Source of the DNA: JBGQAS01 sp964498605 | Lineage (GTDB): Bacteria > Chloroflexota > Anaerolineae > Anaerolineales > Anaerolineaceae | Assembly: GCA_964498605.1 (NCBI GenBank) | Contig: CAZCHK010000013.1 | Coordinates: 1 to 48,481 of the forward strand | Direction: 5' to 3' | Length of the DNA: 48,481 nucleotides | In this document: positions 32,853 to 41,227 of the stretch, piece by piece | Layout of the letters: the number at the start of each line of letters is the position of its first letter | Position numbering within the stretch: position 1 is the first letter of the stretch | Notes under the pieces: model-generated | Told to the model about the DNA's origin: nothing | Database searches by the model: none | What the model saw: the letters and a program-made list of their open reading frames with translations, nothing else | Program-made: the position numbers and the translations under genes

Positions 32853-34121
32853 CTATTCTTGTTCAATGGTCCAAGTTAATTTTGGGCGAATGCTGCCGTG
32901 TCTCTGTTCTGCCCATTGTGAACCTGGCGCTCCCGTTCCTTCGACCGTAAAGGATATGGCCTGTTCATCCTGGAAAAAGCGTTTGACACGGAATGTGCTG
33001 GCGTTTATTCCAACAACATGCCTGCCTTCATTCAGTGTATCAGCGGGAATGACGCAGCGGCTGACGTACTGTCCCTTTTTCCGTTTCTTCATCCTCTCGA
33101 ACATCAGCGGGTCATCCGTATCGAACGATGTAAAGATCAGCTCCCCGCGCATCGAATTGAGGTAGATCCCCACACGCAGGTCTTTCACATCGGTTTTGAG
33201 GAGGTATTCAATCTCAACGAACGCTTTTTCTGTTGAGCGCATCGAGTCAACCACATCGCCGCGTGAATTCAGAATCCGGATCGCCAGGGGCGTAAATGGA
33301 TGTGCGTCAGCAGGAATTTCCTCCGGCCTCCAAATCCGCTGTCCCTCCTGCGAATACCCCTGCGACAGGTAGTAATCGACTGCCTTCTGAGACTCTTCTC
33401 TCATGACGAGCTGCCCCTTTTCCAGCACGATCGACTCTTCGGTCAGGCGCAGGATCGCGGACATGTTGTGGCTCACGAAAAGAACCGTGCGCCCCTCGTG
33501 CGCCACGGCGCTCATTTTTCCCAGGCATTTCCGCTGGAACTCGGCGTCCCCTACAGCCAGCACCTCATCCACGACAAGAATTTCCGGTTCCAGGTGCGCC
33601 GCAACCGCGAAAGCCAGGCGCAGGTACATGCCGCTGGAATAGCGTTTAACAGGCGTATCGATGAACTTTTCAACCTCGGCAAAAGCCACCATCTCGTCGA
33701 ATTTTCTTTGAATTTCTGCCCGCTTCATGCCGAGAATCGCGCCGTTCAAATAAATATTCTCGCGTCCGGTCAGCTCGGGATGGAACCCTGTGCCGACCTC
33801 AAGCAGAGAGCCCACCCTGCCGTGGATGACCGCCCGGCCTTCGGTGGGTTCTGCCACCCTGGCCAGGAGCTTCAAAAGCGTGCTTTTACCGGCCCCGTTG
33901 CGGCCGATGACGCCCAGCACCTGGCCCTGCCTTACGTCAAAGGACACGTTCCTCAATGCCCAGATGGTTTCTTTCGCCCGCGTACCGGTTCTGAGGTGCC
34001 TGAAGGTGGATTTGAAGTTCTCAGCAATCGTTTCTCTGAGGGTCCGGTATTTGATTTCCGGACCACCGATCTTGTAGGCCTTGCCCAGGTTTTCCACCTG
34101 GATCGCATAATTGTTTTTCAT
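32853..34121 (-). CDS. wzt: Polysaccharide ABC exporter ATPase with Wzt-type C-terminal domain
   Basis: A 422-residue ATPase. Walker A 'GRNGAGKSTLL' (residues 73-83), signature 'YSSGMYLRLAFAVA' (from 161) and Walker B 'ILVVDEVLAVGD' (181-192) are intact. Residues about 250-410 form an extra beta-rich domain of the Wzt type, which in O-antigen systems recognises the finished chain end. It pairs with the permease gene 2 nt upstream. Together they export the assembled glycan on its lipid carrier across the cytoplasmic membrane. The Wzt-type tail implies that the chain carries a terminal modification that serves as an export signal. Confidence 0.9.
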   Translation of the reverse strand: MKNNYAIQVENLGKAYKIGGPEIKYRTLRETIAENFKSTFRHLRTGTRAKETIWALRNVSFDVRQGQVLGVIGRNGAGKSTLLKLLARVAEPTEGRAVIHGRVGSLLEVGTGFHPELTGRENIYLNGAILGMKRAEIQRKFDEMVAFAEVEKFIDTPVKRYSSGMYLRLAFAVAAHLEPEILVVDEVLAVGDAEFQRKCLGKMSAVAHEGRTVLFVSHNMSAILRLTEESIVLEKGQLVMREESQKAVDYYLSQGYSQEGQRIWRPEEIPADAHPFTPLAIRILNSRGDVVDSMRSTEKAFVEIEYLLKTDVKDLRVGIYLNSMRGELIFTSFDTDDPLMFERMKKRKKGQYVSRCVIPADTLNEGRHVVGINASTFRVKRFFQDEQAISFTVEGTGAPGSQWAEQRHGSIRPKLTWTIEQE

Positions 34122-34123
34122 GC

Positions 34124-34987
34124 TTACACCATGTCCGCAAATTGTCGTTCGGTCCTGCGAAAATAGAACATGCCCGTTATCAACAGTACCAGCGCGACCC
34201 CGATCGACACCCAGGTGAATACTCCCGGGGCAGCGCTGCCCAACAGCGACCAGCGGAAGCCGTCAATGACTCCCTTCATCGGATTGAGCGAGTACACGGG
34301 GAGCCATTTGGGGGGGATAAGAGCGGACGAGTACGTGATGGGGGTGATGAAGAACCAGAACTGCACCAGGAATTCCAGGAGGTAATTGACATCCCGGTAC
34401 ATGACATTGAGGGCAGACAGCCACAAGCCAATACCCAGCGCGCTGATGATGGTCAGCAGCAGGAAAGCCGGAACCGCCCACAGGGCGTTCCAAGTCGGAG
34501 CGTACCCGTAGAAAAGCATCATGATGATCAACACCACGAAGGCAATGACAAAATCCACCACGCCGCTCAAGACCGAAGCCAGTGGCAGGATCATCCGCGG
34601 GAAGTAGACCTTGGTGATCATGTGGCTGTTGTTCGTCAGCGAGCGGCTCGATTCCGAAAGCGCTTTGGAGAACAGCTGCCATGGCAGAAGGGCGGCAAAG
34701 TTAAACAGGGGATAGGGGATGCCCTCGGATGAAAGCTGCGCCAGTTGACCGAACAACAGGCTGAATACGATCATGAGCAGGATGGGACGCAGCACCGCCC
34801 ACAATATGCCCAGGACGGTTTGTTTGTAGCGCACGATGATGTCTCTCCAGGTCATGAAAAGGATCAATTCGCGGTAACGCCACAGATCTTTGAGGTTGAG
34901 CGCGGTGGCACGCCTGGGTGGCTGGATGATGACCGGCGCGACGTCCGGCTTTTTTATCACACCTCGACCCGGATCAGCCTTTTTCAT
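34124..34987 (-). CDS. wzm: Polysaccharide ABC exporter permease
   Basis: A 287-residue membrane protein of the ABC-2 type with about six hydrophobic segments. 'LFMTWRDIIVRYKQTVLGILWA' starts the first part and 'FWFFITPITYSSALIP' with 'LNPMKGVIDGFRWSLLG' ends it, the pattern of Wzm and TagG. The partner ATPase lies 2 nt downstream. The start overlaps the GDP-fucose synthase stop by 4 nt. The pair carries the lipid-linked polysaccharide outward. Confidence 0.9.
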   Translation of the reverse strand: MKKADPGRGVIKKPDVAPVIIQPPRRATALNLKDLWRYRELILFMTWRDIIVRYKQTVLGILWAVLRPILLMIVFSLLFGQLAQLSSEGIPYPLFNFAALLPWQLFSKALSESSRSLTNNSHMITKVYFPRMILPLASVLSGVVDFVIAFVVLIIMMLFYGYAPTWNALWAVPAFLLLTIISALGIGLWLSALNVMYRDVNYLLEFLVQFWFFITPITYSSALIPPKWLPVYSLNPMKGVIDGFRWSLLGSAAPGVFTWVSIGVALVLLITGMFYFRRTERQFADMV

Positions 34988-35943
34988 CCAGCACCTGAAA
35001 GATCGTGAGATTCAAACCAGTCGATGGTTTTCTTCAAGCCCTCTTCGAAATCCACCCGGGCGGTGAAACCGAACTCTTTCTTCGCCCTGCTGATATCCAG
35101 CACGCGGCGCGGCTGCCCGTTCGGTTTGCTGGTGTCCCAGGTCAATCTGCCCTGAAAGCCGGTCAGCCTGGCGATCAATTCGGCCAGGTCTTTGATGCTG
35201 ATCTCAAAACCGGAGCCGATGTTGACCGGTTCGGATGAGTCGTAGCGCTGCGTTGCCAGGAGGATCCCCTCAGCGGCATCTTCCACGTACACGAATTCCC
35301 TGGTGGGGGAGCCATCCCCCCAGACGACGATTTCATCGCGATTGGCGTTCCGCGCTTCGACGCATTTTCGGATCAGAGCGGGGATGACGTGCGAGGAGCG
35401 CGGGTCGAAATTGTCCCTGGGACCGTACAGGTTCACAGGCAGCAGGAAAATCGAGTTGAAACCATACTGCTGCCGGTAGGCCTGGGATTGGACCAGGAGC
35501 ATTTTCTTGGCCAGTCCGTAGGGGGCGTTAGTCTCCTCCGGGTAGCCCTCCCAGAGCGATTCCTCTTTGAACGGGACGGGAGTGAACTTCGGGTAGGCGC
35601 AGACCGTTCCCAGGGCGACGAATTTCTCGATCTTCCTGAGGTAGGCCTGGTGGATCAGCTGCACGCCCATCATCAGGTTGTTGTAGAAGAATTCGGCCGG
35701 GTGTTCGCGGTTGGCCCCGATCCCTCCCACCTGCGCTGCCAGGTGGATGATGACATCCGGCCTGGAATCCTCCAGCATGCGCTGGATGTCCCGCGGCTGG
35801 ACAAGGTCATAATCCTCGATCTTCGGGATGAAGACATCCTTTGCTCCCCGCTCCGTTAACTTTTGAACAATGAACGAACCCAGGAAACCTGCTCCTCCGG
35901 TGACGCAGAAGCGCCGCGATTGCCAGTAGTTGATTTCACTCAT
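34984..35943 (-). CDS. fcl: GDP-L-fucose synthase
   Basis: A 319-residue extended SDR that epimerises and reduces GDP-4-keto-6-deoxy-D-mannose to GDP-L-fucose. Marks are 'RFCVTGGAGFLGSF', 'HLAAQVGGIGANREHPAEFF', 'ALGTVCAYPKFTPVPF', 'NAPYGLAKKMLLVQ' (Tyr, Lys), 'LYGPRDNFDPRSSHVIPA' (conserved His) and 'PTREFVYVEDAA'. The substrate comes from GMD, which is not in the window. It is coupled to the exporter genes and starts near the end of the regulator gene. It suggests fucose or a related sugar in the glycan. Confidence 0.9.
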   Translation of the reverse strand: MSEINYWQSRRFCVTGGAGFLGSFIVQKLTERGAKDVFIPKIEDYDLVQPRDIQRMLEDSRPDVIIHLAAQVGGIGANREHPAEFFYNNLMMGVQLIHQAYLRKIEKFVALGTVCAYPKFTPVPFKEESLWEGYPEETNAPYGLAKKMLLVQSQAYRQQYGFNSIFLLPVNLYGPRDNFDPRSSHVIPALIRKCVEARNANRDEIVVWGDGSPTREFVYVEDAAEGILLATQRYDSSEPVNIGSGFEISIKDLAELIARLTGFQGRLTWDTSKPNGQPRRVLDISRAKKEFGFTARVDFEEGLKKTIDWFESHDLSGAG

Positions 35944-36421
35944 GGATGGGGTTTCCTTCTATTTCGGCCTGAATCTTCAAGTTGTCAATGCAGAGAGTTG
36001 GAGCAGCAGGATCGCTGGTCAGGGTGAAACCCTTCTCCATGCTCGTCAAGCGGCATACGTCCGCCACGTCCCCGCTGCCAGCAATGTTCACTTCCCGGTA
36101 ACCTTTTTCGTGCAGGAGAACCAGCACAGCCATGGCCCGTTCCCTGACCAGGCGGAACAGGGAAAACTGGTTCTGAATGTAGGAAATCGTCAGCCTGGTG
36201 CGGTGCGCGATCCCTTCCGGGGTGATGATGTAGCGCAGTTTCTTCCTGTTCAGGCGCATGACCTTGACATAGCCCTTCTCAACCAGGCGTTTGATATGCC
36301 AGTTGATCGTGCCCACGGCCACGTCGATCTGTGAAGCGATGGCGGCCTGGTCCGCGTCGGGATCCTTTTCAATATGCTCAAGGATGGGAAGATCTGGATT
36401 GGTCGGGGAAATGTTATCCAT
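35936..36421 (-). CDS. Winged-helix transcriptional regulator of the glycan operon
   Basis: A 161-residue protein. Residues about 15-75 are a winged helix-turn-helix ('DQAAIASQIDVAVGTINWHIKRLVEKGYVKV' split here as AAIASQIDVAVGTINWHI) of the kind found in MarR/Lrp-like and EPS-associated regulators. The rest ('RAMAVLVLLHEKGYREVNIA') may sense a signal or help dimerisation. The ATG at 36421 has GGTAG five bases upstream, better than the TTG at 36433. A good promoter lies just ahead. As first gene of the long - strand run it probably controls its own operon, which is inferred from position. Confidence 0.75.
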   Translation of the reverse strand: MDNISPTNPDLPILEHIEKDPDADQAAIASQIDVAVGTINWHIKRLVEKGYVKVMRLNRKKLRYIITPEGIAHRTRLTISYIQNQFSLFRLVRERAMAVLVLLHEKGYREVNIAGSGDVADVCRLTSMEKGFTLTSDPAAPTLCIDNLKIQAEIEGNPIHE

Positions 36422-36434
36422 ACGAACTACCAAT

Positions 36435-36449
36435 ATTCAATTGCTGAAT
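36435..36449. promoter_or_regulatory. Candidate operator overlapping the operon -10
   Basis: ATTCA (36435-36439) and TGAAT (36445-36449) form an inverted repeat with a 5-nt spacer. It lies across the edge of the -10 box of the glycan operon promoter, a natural place for autoregulation by the winged-helix protein encoded next. The match is short and may be chance. Confidence 0.3.
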
Positions 36450-36476
36450 TATAAACCCCTGCGAAGGATTAATCAA
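36448..36476 (-). promoter_or_regulatory. Sigma70-type promoter of the glycan operon
   Basis: Read on the - strand: TTGATT (36471-36476), 17-nt spacer, TATAAT (36448-36453). This is a perfect -10, a four-of-six -35 and ideal spacing. It starts right after the PfkB stop region and reads into the regulator and the long run of glycan genes. The RNA would start about 20 nt before the ATG at 36421. Confidence 0.65.
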
Positions 36477-36486
36477 CCCCAATTTT

Positions 36487-37392
36487 TTATTGTGAACCCA
36501 TCAAACCCTTCCACTCGGAGGGTGAAAGCCGCGCCTTGTGATCGGCCCGCATGGAACACAACAGCCTGGCGGCCTTCTGGGCTGCCGCGACCGCCTCCTC
36601 CACGGGTCGATTCTGCAAGACATGCTTGCAAAGAAAAACCGCCCCCAGCGTGTCCCCCGCCCCGTTCGTGTCGATGACCTGCTGATCGGACACATGCGCG
36701 GGGAAACGCGTGACGCGCTCGCCGTCCCACACCTGGCATCCGGCTTCCCCCATGCCGCAGAGCATGGTCGCGCGCGGATTGGTCGCAATCATCGCGCGCA
36801 TCAGCACGTCGGGATCGGAAAAATTCGTCGCGGAAAAGAAGAGGAAATCCGCCGCCTGAATGAAATCCTGCCGGTACGGATCGCCCGCATCCACAACATC
36901 CTGAATGTCGCAGGCGACCTTGATCCCCATCTCCCTGGCCATCGGCAGAAGCTGGCGAGCCCAGTTGGGAATATTGAAATGCGCCAGTTTTGACCCTCTC
37001 AGAACCTGCTGGCATGATTCCAACGGGGGCTGCAAGTGCATGTGCCCTCCGCCGTCGTAGAAATTCCTGCGCTGGCCCCGCCCGTTGATGATGTTGACGC
37101 TGCGGCTGGTGCCCTGGTCGTCGATCCACAGCGCGCGCAGGTCCACCTGCGCCGCACGCAGGCTGGATTCGATTTCCCCGCCCCACACGTCACCGCCCAC
37201 GGTGCCGATGAACCCGGTCCTCCAGCCCAACCCGCGATAGGCGCGCAGCGCGTATCCACCGGCCTGCCCGATCGTATCCACGTTGCGGGTGAAATTCGCC
37301 TCGACCGAAAAATCGATCTCGCTCGCCTGCAGATACACATTGGTATCGATGCCGATGTTTCCAACCACCACCACATCATTGACCGGGACCAT
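36487..37392 (-). CDS. PfkB-family carbohydrate kinase
   Basis: A 301-residue ribokinase-type kinase. 'VVGNIGIDTNVYL' near the start and 'QAGGYALRAYRGLGWRTGF' belong to the substrate side. 'DTNGAGDTLGAVF' is the GAGD anion hole with the catalytic Asp. The substrate (ribose, fructose phosphate, a nucleoside or another sugar) cannot be told. It lies upstream of the glycan operon promoter, so it is not obviously part of that operon. Confidence 0.85.
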   Translation of the reverse strand: MVPVNDVVVVGNIGIDTNVYLQASEIDFSVEANFTRNVDTIGQAGGYALRAYRGLGWRTGFIGTVGGDVWGGEIESSLRAAQVDLRALWIDDQGTSRSVNIINGRGQRRNFYDGGGHMHLQPPLESCQQVLRGSKLAHFNIPNWARQLLPMAREMGIKVACDIQDVVDAGDPYRQDFIQAADFLFFSATNFSDPDVLMRAMIATNPRATMLCGMGEAGCQVWDGERVTRFPAHVSDQQVIDTNGAGDTLGAVFLCKHVLQNRPVEEAVAAAQKAARLLCSMRADHKARLSPSEWKGLMGSQ

Positions 37393-37479
37393 GCATCACG
37401 CCTTTTCGAAGAAGAAGGTCACCCAGAGCCGGTAGCACGCACCCTCCCTCATCGTCCACCCCAAGCGGCTGCCAAAAAT

Positions 37480-39273
37480 TCAAACCTGCTGGATGGTCTT
37501 GTGCTTTTTTTCAATATACTCCTGCACCAGGCCTTCGAGGATCTCAAGCGGCATGGAGCCGTTTCCCAGCACGACATCGTGAAACTCGCGGATATCGAAG
37601 TGCTCGCCCAGGGCGTCCATGGCTTTCCGGCGCAGTTCGACCATCTTAAGTTCGCCGATCTTGTACGCGCAGGCCTGGCCAGGCATGACAATGTAGCGCT
37701 CCACCTCGCTGACGACACTGGCCTCCGGCAGGCCGGTGTGCGCGACCATGTAGGCGATGGCCTTTTCCCGCGTCCAGCGCTGGCTGTGAATGCCTGTGTC
37801 CACCACCAGGCGCACCGCGCGGGTCAGTTCGGACTGCAGATAACCCAGCTCGCTGTACGCGTCGGGAAGAAAGCCCTGTTCCCTGGCCAGCTTCTCGGCG
37901 TAGAGCGCCCAGCCCTCCGCGTAAGCGGTGAAAGGGATCACCCGGCGGAAAATGGGCACCCCGCGGATCTCCTGGGCCAGGGCCAGTTGAAAATGGTGCC
38001 CCGGGATCCCTTCGTGATAAGCCAGCGTGCGCATGCCGAATTTCTGCACTTCGTTCATGTCGCGCAGGTTGGCGTAGAAAATACCCGGGCGCTTTCCGTC
38101 CAGGGAGGGGATCATGTAGTACGCACCAGCGGCCGTTTTCTCTTTAAACTCGGGCACACGCTCCACCTTCAATTCCGCTTTGGGACGCTTGTTGAAGAGG
38201 TGCCCCAGGTTGGCATGAATGTGATCCAGGATGCCCTGATAGTCAGCCAGTGCTTGACTGCGTCCTTTGTCAGTGTTGGGGTACAAAAAGCGTTCCTCCT
38301 GGCTGAAATCCGTCAGCAGGGCGATCGGATCCGGATCCTTGTAGCCTTCCTTTTTTAAGATCGCCTTCATTTCTTTTTCAATGCGGTCGACCTCACTCAG
38401 GCCAATCGCGTGCACCTTTGCCGGCGGGTAGGCGCTGGTGGTGTGGCTGCGCAGCTGGTAGGCGTAATATTCCTCACCACTCGGCAGTTTCCACACCCCG
38501 TCATCGTGTGTAGACACGGCCTGTAAATGCTCGCAGCAGGCGATCAGGTCCTGGTAGGCCGGGTAGACTTGATCCTGGATGGCCTGCTCGCAGTCGCTCA
38601 GCAGCACTTTTTTCTGGGCGGGGCTGGCTTTGATTTTTTCCAGCTTTTCCGCGAAGGAAGTGTAGAGGAGGTTGGACGCGGCATCCGTGGAAATAAACCC
38701 CTTCATCTCCTGGATCACTTTTTCGTGCACAAACCTTGGAGCGACAACCCCGATTTCTTCGCGCTCCTTCAGTCCCGCGACCACCTGGCTGAAGACCCTG
38801 CCAAACTGCCGGATGCGCTGGATGTAATGCCTCGCTCCCGCGATTGATTGGACTTTATGGATCGTGGTCATGAAGTCCGGCAGCTCGCTTTGCATACCGA
38901 ACATCTGGTTGACCGGGTACCCGTGCAGGAGGTAGCTCTCCCCGCTGACCATGTCGTCCAGGAACCACTCCATGATTCGCGCGGATAAGAGTACGTCCGG
39001 TCTCATGCGCCGCTTGTTGTAGCTGCGCAGGATAGCCAGTTCCCTTTTGGCTTCCTGCAGGATCTGCCGCATGAAACGCGTCGAGGCGTCTCCAAGCTGC
39101 CCTTCCTTCAGCGGGATGCCGATCGTGGAGAGCAGTTCCGGGTTCTTCAGCACAAACCGCATGAAGTACCTGTTAAAAAGGATTCTGACGCTGAGCGGTT
39201 TTCCCCACAACGAACTGTAGACCAGGTACAGGATAAGACAGGCAGGGATGAGCAGCAACCATAAGGCATTCAT
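37480..39273 (-). CDS. DUF885 zinc metalloprotease-like protein, membrane anchored
   Basis: A 597-residue protein. The first 22 residues ('MNALWLLLIPACLILYLVYS') are a membrane anchor or uncleaved signal. The DUF885 zinc motif 'HEGIPGHH' is at residues 420-427, and 'AYAEGWALYAEKL' about 30 residues later gives the third ligand. The family is distantly related to M2/M3-like peptidases. The frame runs on to 39582, but GAGGTGAAA ahead of the ATG at 39273 and the hydrophobic N-terminus support this start. It likely cleaves peptides at the cell surface. It is divergent from the YgjP-like gene. Confidence 0.8.
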   Translation of the reverse strand: MNALWLLLIPACLILYLVYSSLWGKPLSVRILFNRYFMRFVLKNPELLSTIGIPLKEGQLGDASTRFMRQILQEAKRELAILRSYNKRRMRPDVLLSARIMEWFLDDMVSGESYLLHGYPVNQMFGMQSELPDFMTTIHKVQSIAGARHYIQRIRQFGRVFSQVVAGLKEREEIGVVAPRFVHEKVIQEMKGFISTDAASNLLYTSFAEKLEKIKASPAQKKVLLSDCEQAIQDQVYPAYQDLIACCEHLQAVSTHDDGVWKLPSGEEYYAYQLRSHTTSAYPPAKVHAIGLSEVDRIEKEMKAILKKEGYKDPDPIALLTDFSQEERFLYPNTDKGRSQALADYQGILDHIHANLGHLFNKRPKAELKVERVPEFKEKTAAGAYYMIPSLDGKRPGIFYANLRDMNEVQKFGMRTLAYHEGIPGHHFQLALAQEIRGVPIFRRVIPFTAYAEGWALYAEKLAREQGFLPDAYSELGYLQSELTRAVRLVVDTGIHSQRWTREKAIAYMVAHTGLPEASVVSEVERYIVMPGQACAYKIGELKMVELRRKAMDALGEHFDIREFHDVVLGNGSMPLEILEGLVQEYIEKKHKTIQQV

Positions 39274-39341
39274 TTTCACCTCGCTAGATTTTCTCCTGCT
39301 TATTATAGAATGAATTTTCCCGGTCTGCCTGATCGACAGGG

Positions 39342-39347
39342 TATAAT
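39342..39347 (+). promoter_or_regulatory. Candidate -10 for the YgjP-like gene
   Basis: A perfect TATAAT lies 20 nt before the ATG at 39367. There is no clear -35. On the other strand an ATTATA at 39302-39307 (TATAAT on the - strand) could serve the DUF885 gene, so this may be a divergent promoter pair. Motif match only. Confidence 0.3.
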
Positions 39348-39366
39348 CATCCGGATCCGTCCCGCC

Positions 39367-40095
39367 ATGACAACCTTCGAAGCAGAGCTTATTTGCACTC
39401 AGAAAGCCATCCCGTACACCATCCGGCTTTCCAGGCGCGCCAAACGCTACCGTATCAGTGTCAGCCAGGTGGGCGTGGAGATCGTCCTGCCCGCGCATCT
39501 TTCGGTCCGCCAGGCAGGTGCGCTGATGGAAAAGCACAAAGCCTGGGTGTGCGCACAGCTCGAACGACTTGAAAAGATCCAAGCCAGAACCAGATTACCT
39601 GGACTTGAGCCGGGAACGATTCTTTTTAAAGGCTCTCCGTATCAGATCGAGGTCCAACGCGCAGCACAGCAAAAACCGCGCGTCCGCATCGACGAGCACG
39701 CCCGCCGCGTGGAGGTGCACCTACCGGACAAAGTCAGGGCCAAACCCTTGCTGCTGGTGGAGGGAGAATTCAGGAAGCTGGCACGGGCCTACCTGGTGAA
39801 TTTGGTGCGATCCAGAGCCGCGCAGATCGGCGTCCAGCCCTCCGCCATCACCATCCGCGATCAGCGCACCCGCTGGGGCAGCTGCTCCAGCCGGGGCACC
39901 ATTTCACTCAACTGGCGCCTGATCATGGCGCTCTTCGAGGTGTGCGATTACGTCATCGTGCACGAGCTTTGCCATATACGCGAGCACAACCATTCTAAAT
40001 CATTCTGGAACCTCGTCGAGAGCTACTGCCCAGATTACAAGAAGAGCCGGAAATGGCTCAAAGTAAACGCCAATCGGCTCAGACCGGTCCTGTAA
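39367..40095 (+). CDS. YgjP/WLM-like M48-type metallopeptidase
   Basis: A 242-residue soluble protein of the YgjP (DUF45) group. 'RTRWGSCSSRGTISLNWRL' is the family block and 'VHELCHIREHNHSKSFW' has the HExxH zinc site (His199, Glu200, His203) and a following His. The longest frame begins at 39310, but a TATAAT at 39342 makes the ATG at 39367 more likely to be the first translated codon. YgjP-type proteins resemble SprT and the WLM domain; cellular role is poorly known. Confidence 0.8.
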   Translation: MTTFEAELICTQKAIPYTIRLSRRAKRYRISVSQVGVEIVLPAHLSVRQAGALMEKHKAWVCAQLERLEKIQARTRLPGLEPGTILFKGSPYQIEVQRAAQQKPRVRIDEHARRVEVHLPDKVRAKPLLLVEGEFRKLARAYLVNLVRSRAAQIGVQPSAITIRDQRTRWGSCSSRGTISLNWRLIMALFEVCDYVIVHELCHIREHNHSKSFWNLVESYCPDYKKSRKWLKVNANRLRPVL

Positions 40096-40131
40096 ATTGA
40101 TAAGAATTGATATAGAAAGAAATGCGCTGGT

Positions 40132-40350
40132 CTACGTATCCTCATCGGTGTCCGCATTTTGTTCAGGGTCATCCTGAACACCCTGGGTATCGCTCAATTC
40201 GAGCTCCCCGCGTTCGAAGGCTTCCAGCAGGGCTTCGGCCTCCGCAACCTTGTCCTCCGGTACGTACACCCGGGCGCTGCCCAGCCCGTCCACGGTCAGG
40301 CCGATGGCCCTGCCCGCGCTTTCCTGTGATACGAGGCAATCGATGCCGTG
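40132..40350 (-). CDS. DUF2007-like protein, 5' end lost in gap
   Basis: The visible C-terminal 72 residues contain 'HGIDCLVSQESAGRAI' and 'ARVYVPEDKVAEAEALLEAF', the pattern of the DUF2007 (putative signal transducing) domain, where a short beta-alpha-beta unit ends in an acidic helix. A very acidic tail follows. The start is in the 100-N gap. It converges on the YgjP-like gene with a 36-nt spacer. Function unknown. Confidence 0.55.
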   Translation of the reverse strand, partial: HGIDCLVSQESAGRAIGLTVDGLGSARVYVPEDKVAEAEALLEAFERGELELSDTQGVQDDPEQNADTDEDT

Positions 40351-40450
40351 NNNNNNNNNNNNNNNNNNNNNNNNNNNNNNNNNNNNNNNNNNNNNNNNNN
40401 NNNNNNNNNNNNNNNNNNNNNNNNNNNNNNNNNNNNNNNNNNNNNNNNNN
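40351..40450. other. Assembly gap (100 N)
   Basis: A run of exactly 100 N, so a scaffolding gap of unknown length. It hides the starts of two divergent genes. Unlike the other two gaps, the flanks share no repeat or overlap that I can see. Confidence 0.95.
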
Positions 40451-41224
40451 ATCCCGCAAATCGAGTGCGTGGTGAATAAAAAGCGCCACGCCCCGACCCC
40501 CGCCCTGCGCCGCGGCAGGGTCCTCCACGGCAGGCATCCAGCCACAGAATTGCGCGAGAACGGGGTGTGCTACGCCATCGACCTGCTGCTGCAGCAGGAT
40601 GATTCCTTTTACATCGACAACCGCAATCTGCGGGGGTGGCTGGTGGCCAACGCCAGGGACTGGCAGGTGCTCAATACTTTCGCCTACACCGGCAGCCTCG
40701 GGATCGCCGCCCTGGCCGGAGGGGCAGCCCGTGTCCTCCAGACCGACCGCAACCCGGCCTACCTGAAGTTGGCCGGGAAGTCGCTGGCGTTGAACGGCTT
40801 CGACCCGGCGCGGCAGGAGCTCGAGGCGTATGACTTTTTCAAAGTTGCCAGCAAGCTGCGCGCGTTGGGGGCCCAGTTCGACGCGGTCATCCTGGACCCG
40901 CCCTTCTTTGCCGCCTCGCCCTCCGGCAGGATCGACCTGCAGTCGGCCATGACCCGCCTGATCAACAAGGTGCGCCCCCTGGTCAGACACAGCGGCTGCC
41001 TGATCGTGATCAACAACTCGCTCTTCCTGAGCGGACAAGGTTTCCTGGCACAGCTGGAAAGCCTGACCGCTTCAGGCTTTTTACGCATCCGTGAGATGAT
41101 CCCCGTTCCGCCTGACTGCGCCGGTTTTGATACGCTCCCCCCCAGCGCCTATCCTGCCGATCCCTCCCCATTCAACCACCCGACCAAGATCGTTGTTTTG
41201 GACGTGCTGCGCAAAAACTTCTGA
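40451..41224 (+). CDS. RlmI-like class I methyltransferase, 5' end lost in gap
   Basis: The visible 257 residues form a SAM-dependent methyltransferase of the RlmI/PUA-methyltransferase group. 'VLNTFAYTGSLGIAALAGG' is the SAM loop, 'RVLQTDRNPAYLKLA' holds the acidic ribose ligand, and 'AVILDPPFFA' is the DPPF motif. Full-length relatives have about 100 further N-terminal residues, so the missing part probably exceeds the 100 N shown. It likely methylates rRNA or another nucleic acid; target not known. Confidence 0.75.
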   Translation: MPQIECVVNKKRHAPTPALRRGRVLHGRHPATELRENGVCYAIDLLLQQDDSFYIDNRNLRGWLVANARDWQVLNTFAYTGSLGIAALAGGAARVLQTDRNPAYLKLAGKSLALNGFDPARQELEAYDFFKVASKLRALGAQFDAVILDPPFFAASPSGRIDLQSAMTRLINKVRPLVRHSGCLIVINNSLFLSGQGFLAQLESLTASGFLRIREMIPVPPDCAGFDTLPPSAYPADPSPFNHPTKIVVLDVLRKNF

Positions 41225-41227
41225 GAT

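Noticed and set aside
33300..34166. A + strand open frame opposite the exporter ATPase
   Set aside because: The - strand frame has complete Walker A, signature and Walker B motifs.
36473..37186. A second - strand frame inside the PfkB gene
   Set aside because: It overlaps the PfkB frame, whose family motifs are intact, and encodes a low-complexity Gly/Arg/Ala-rich sequence.
37036..38358. A 440-codon open frame on the + strand opposite PfkB and DUF885 genes
   Set aside because: It is a product of GC-rich codon use on the other strand. The opposite frames carry intact PfkB and zinc peptidase motifs.
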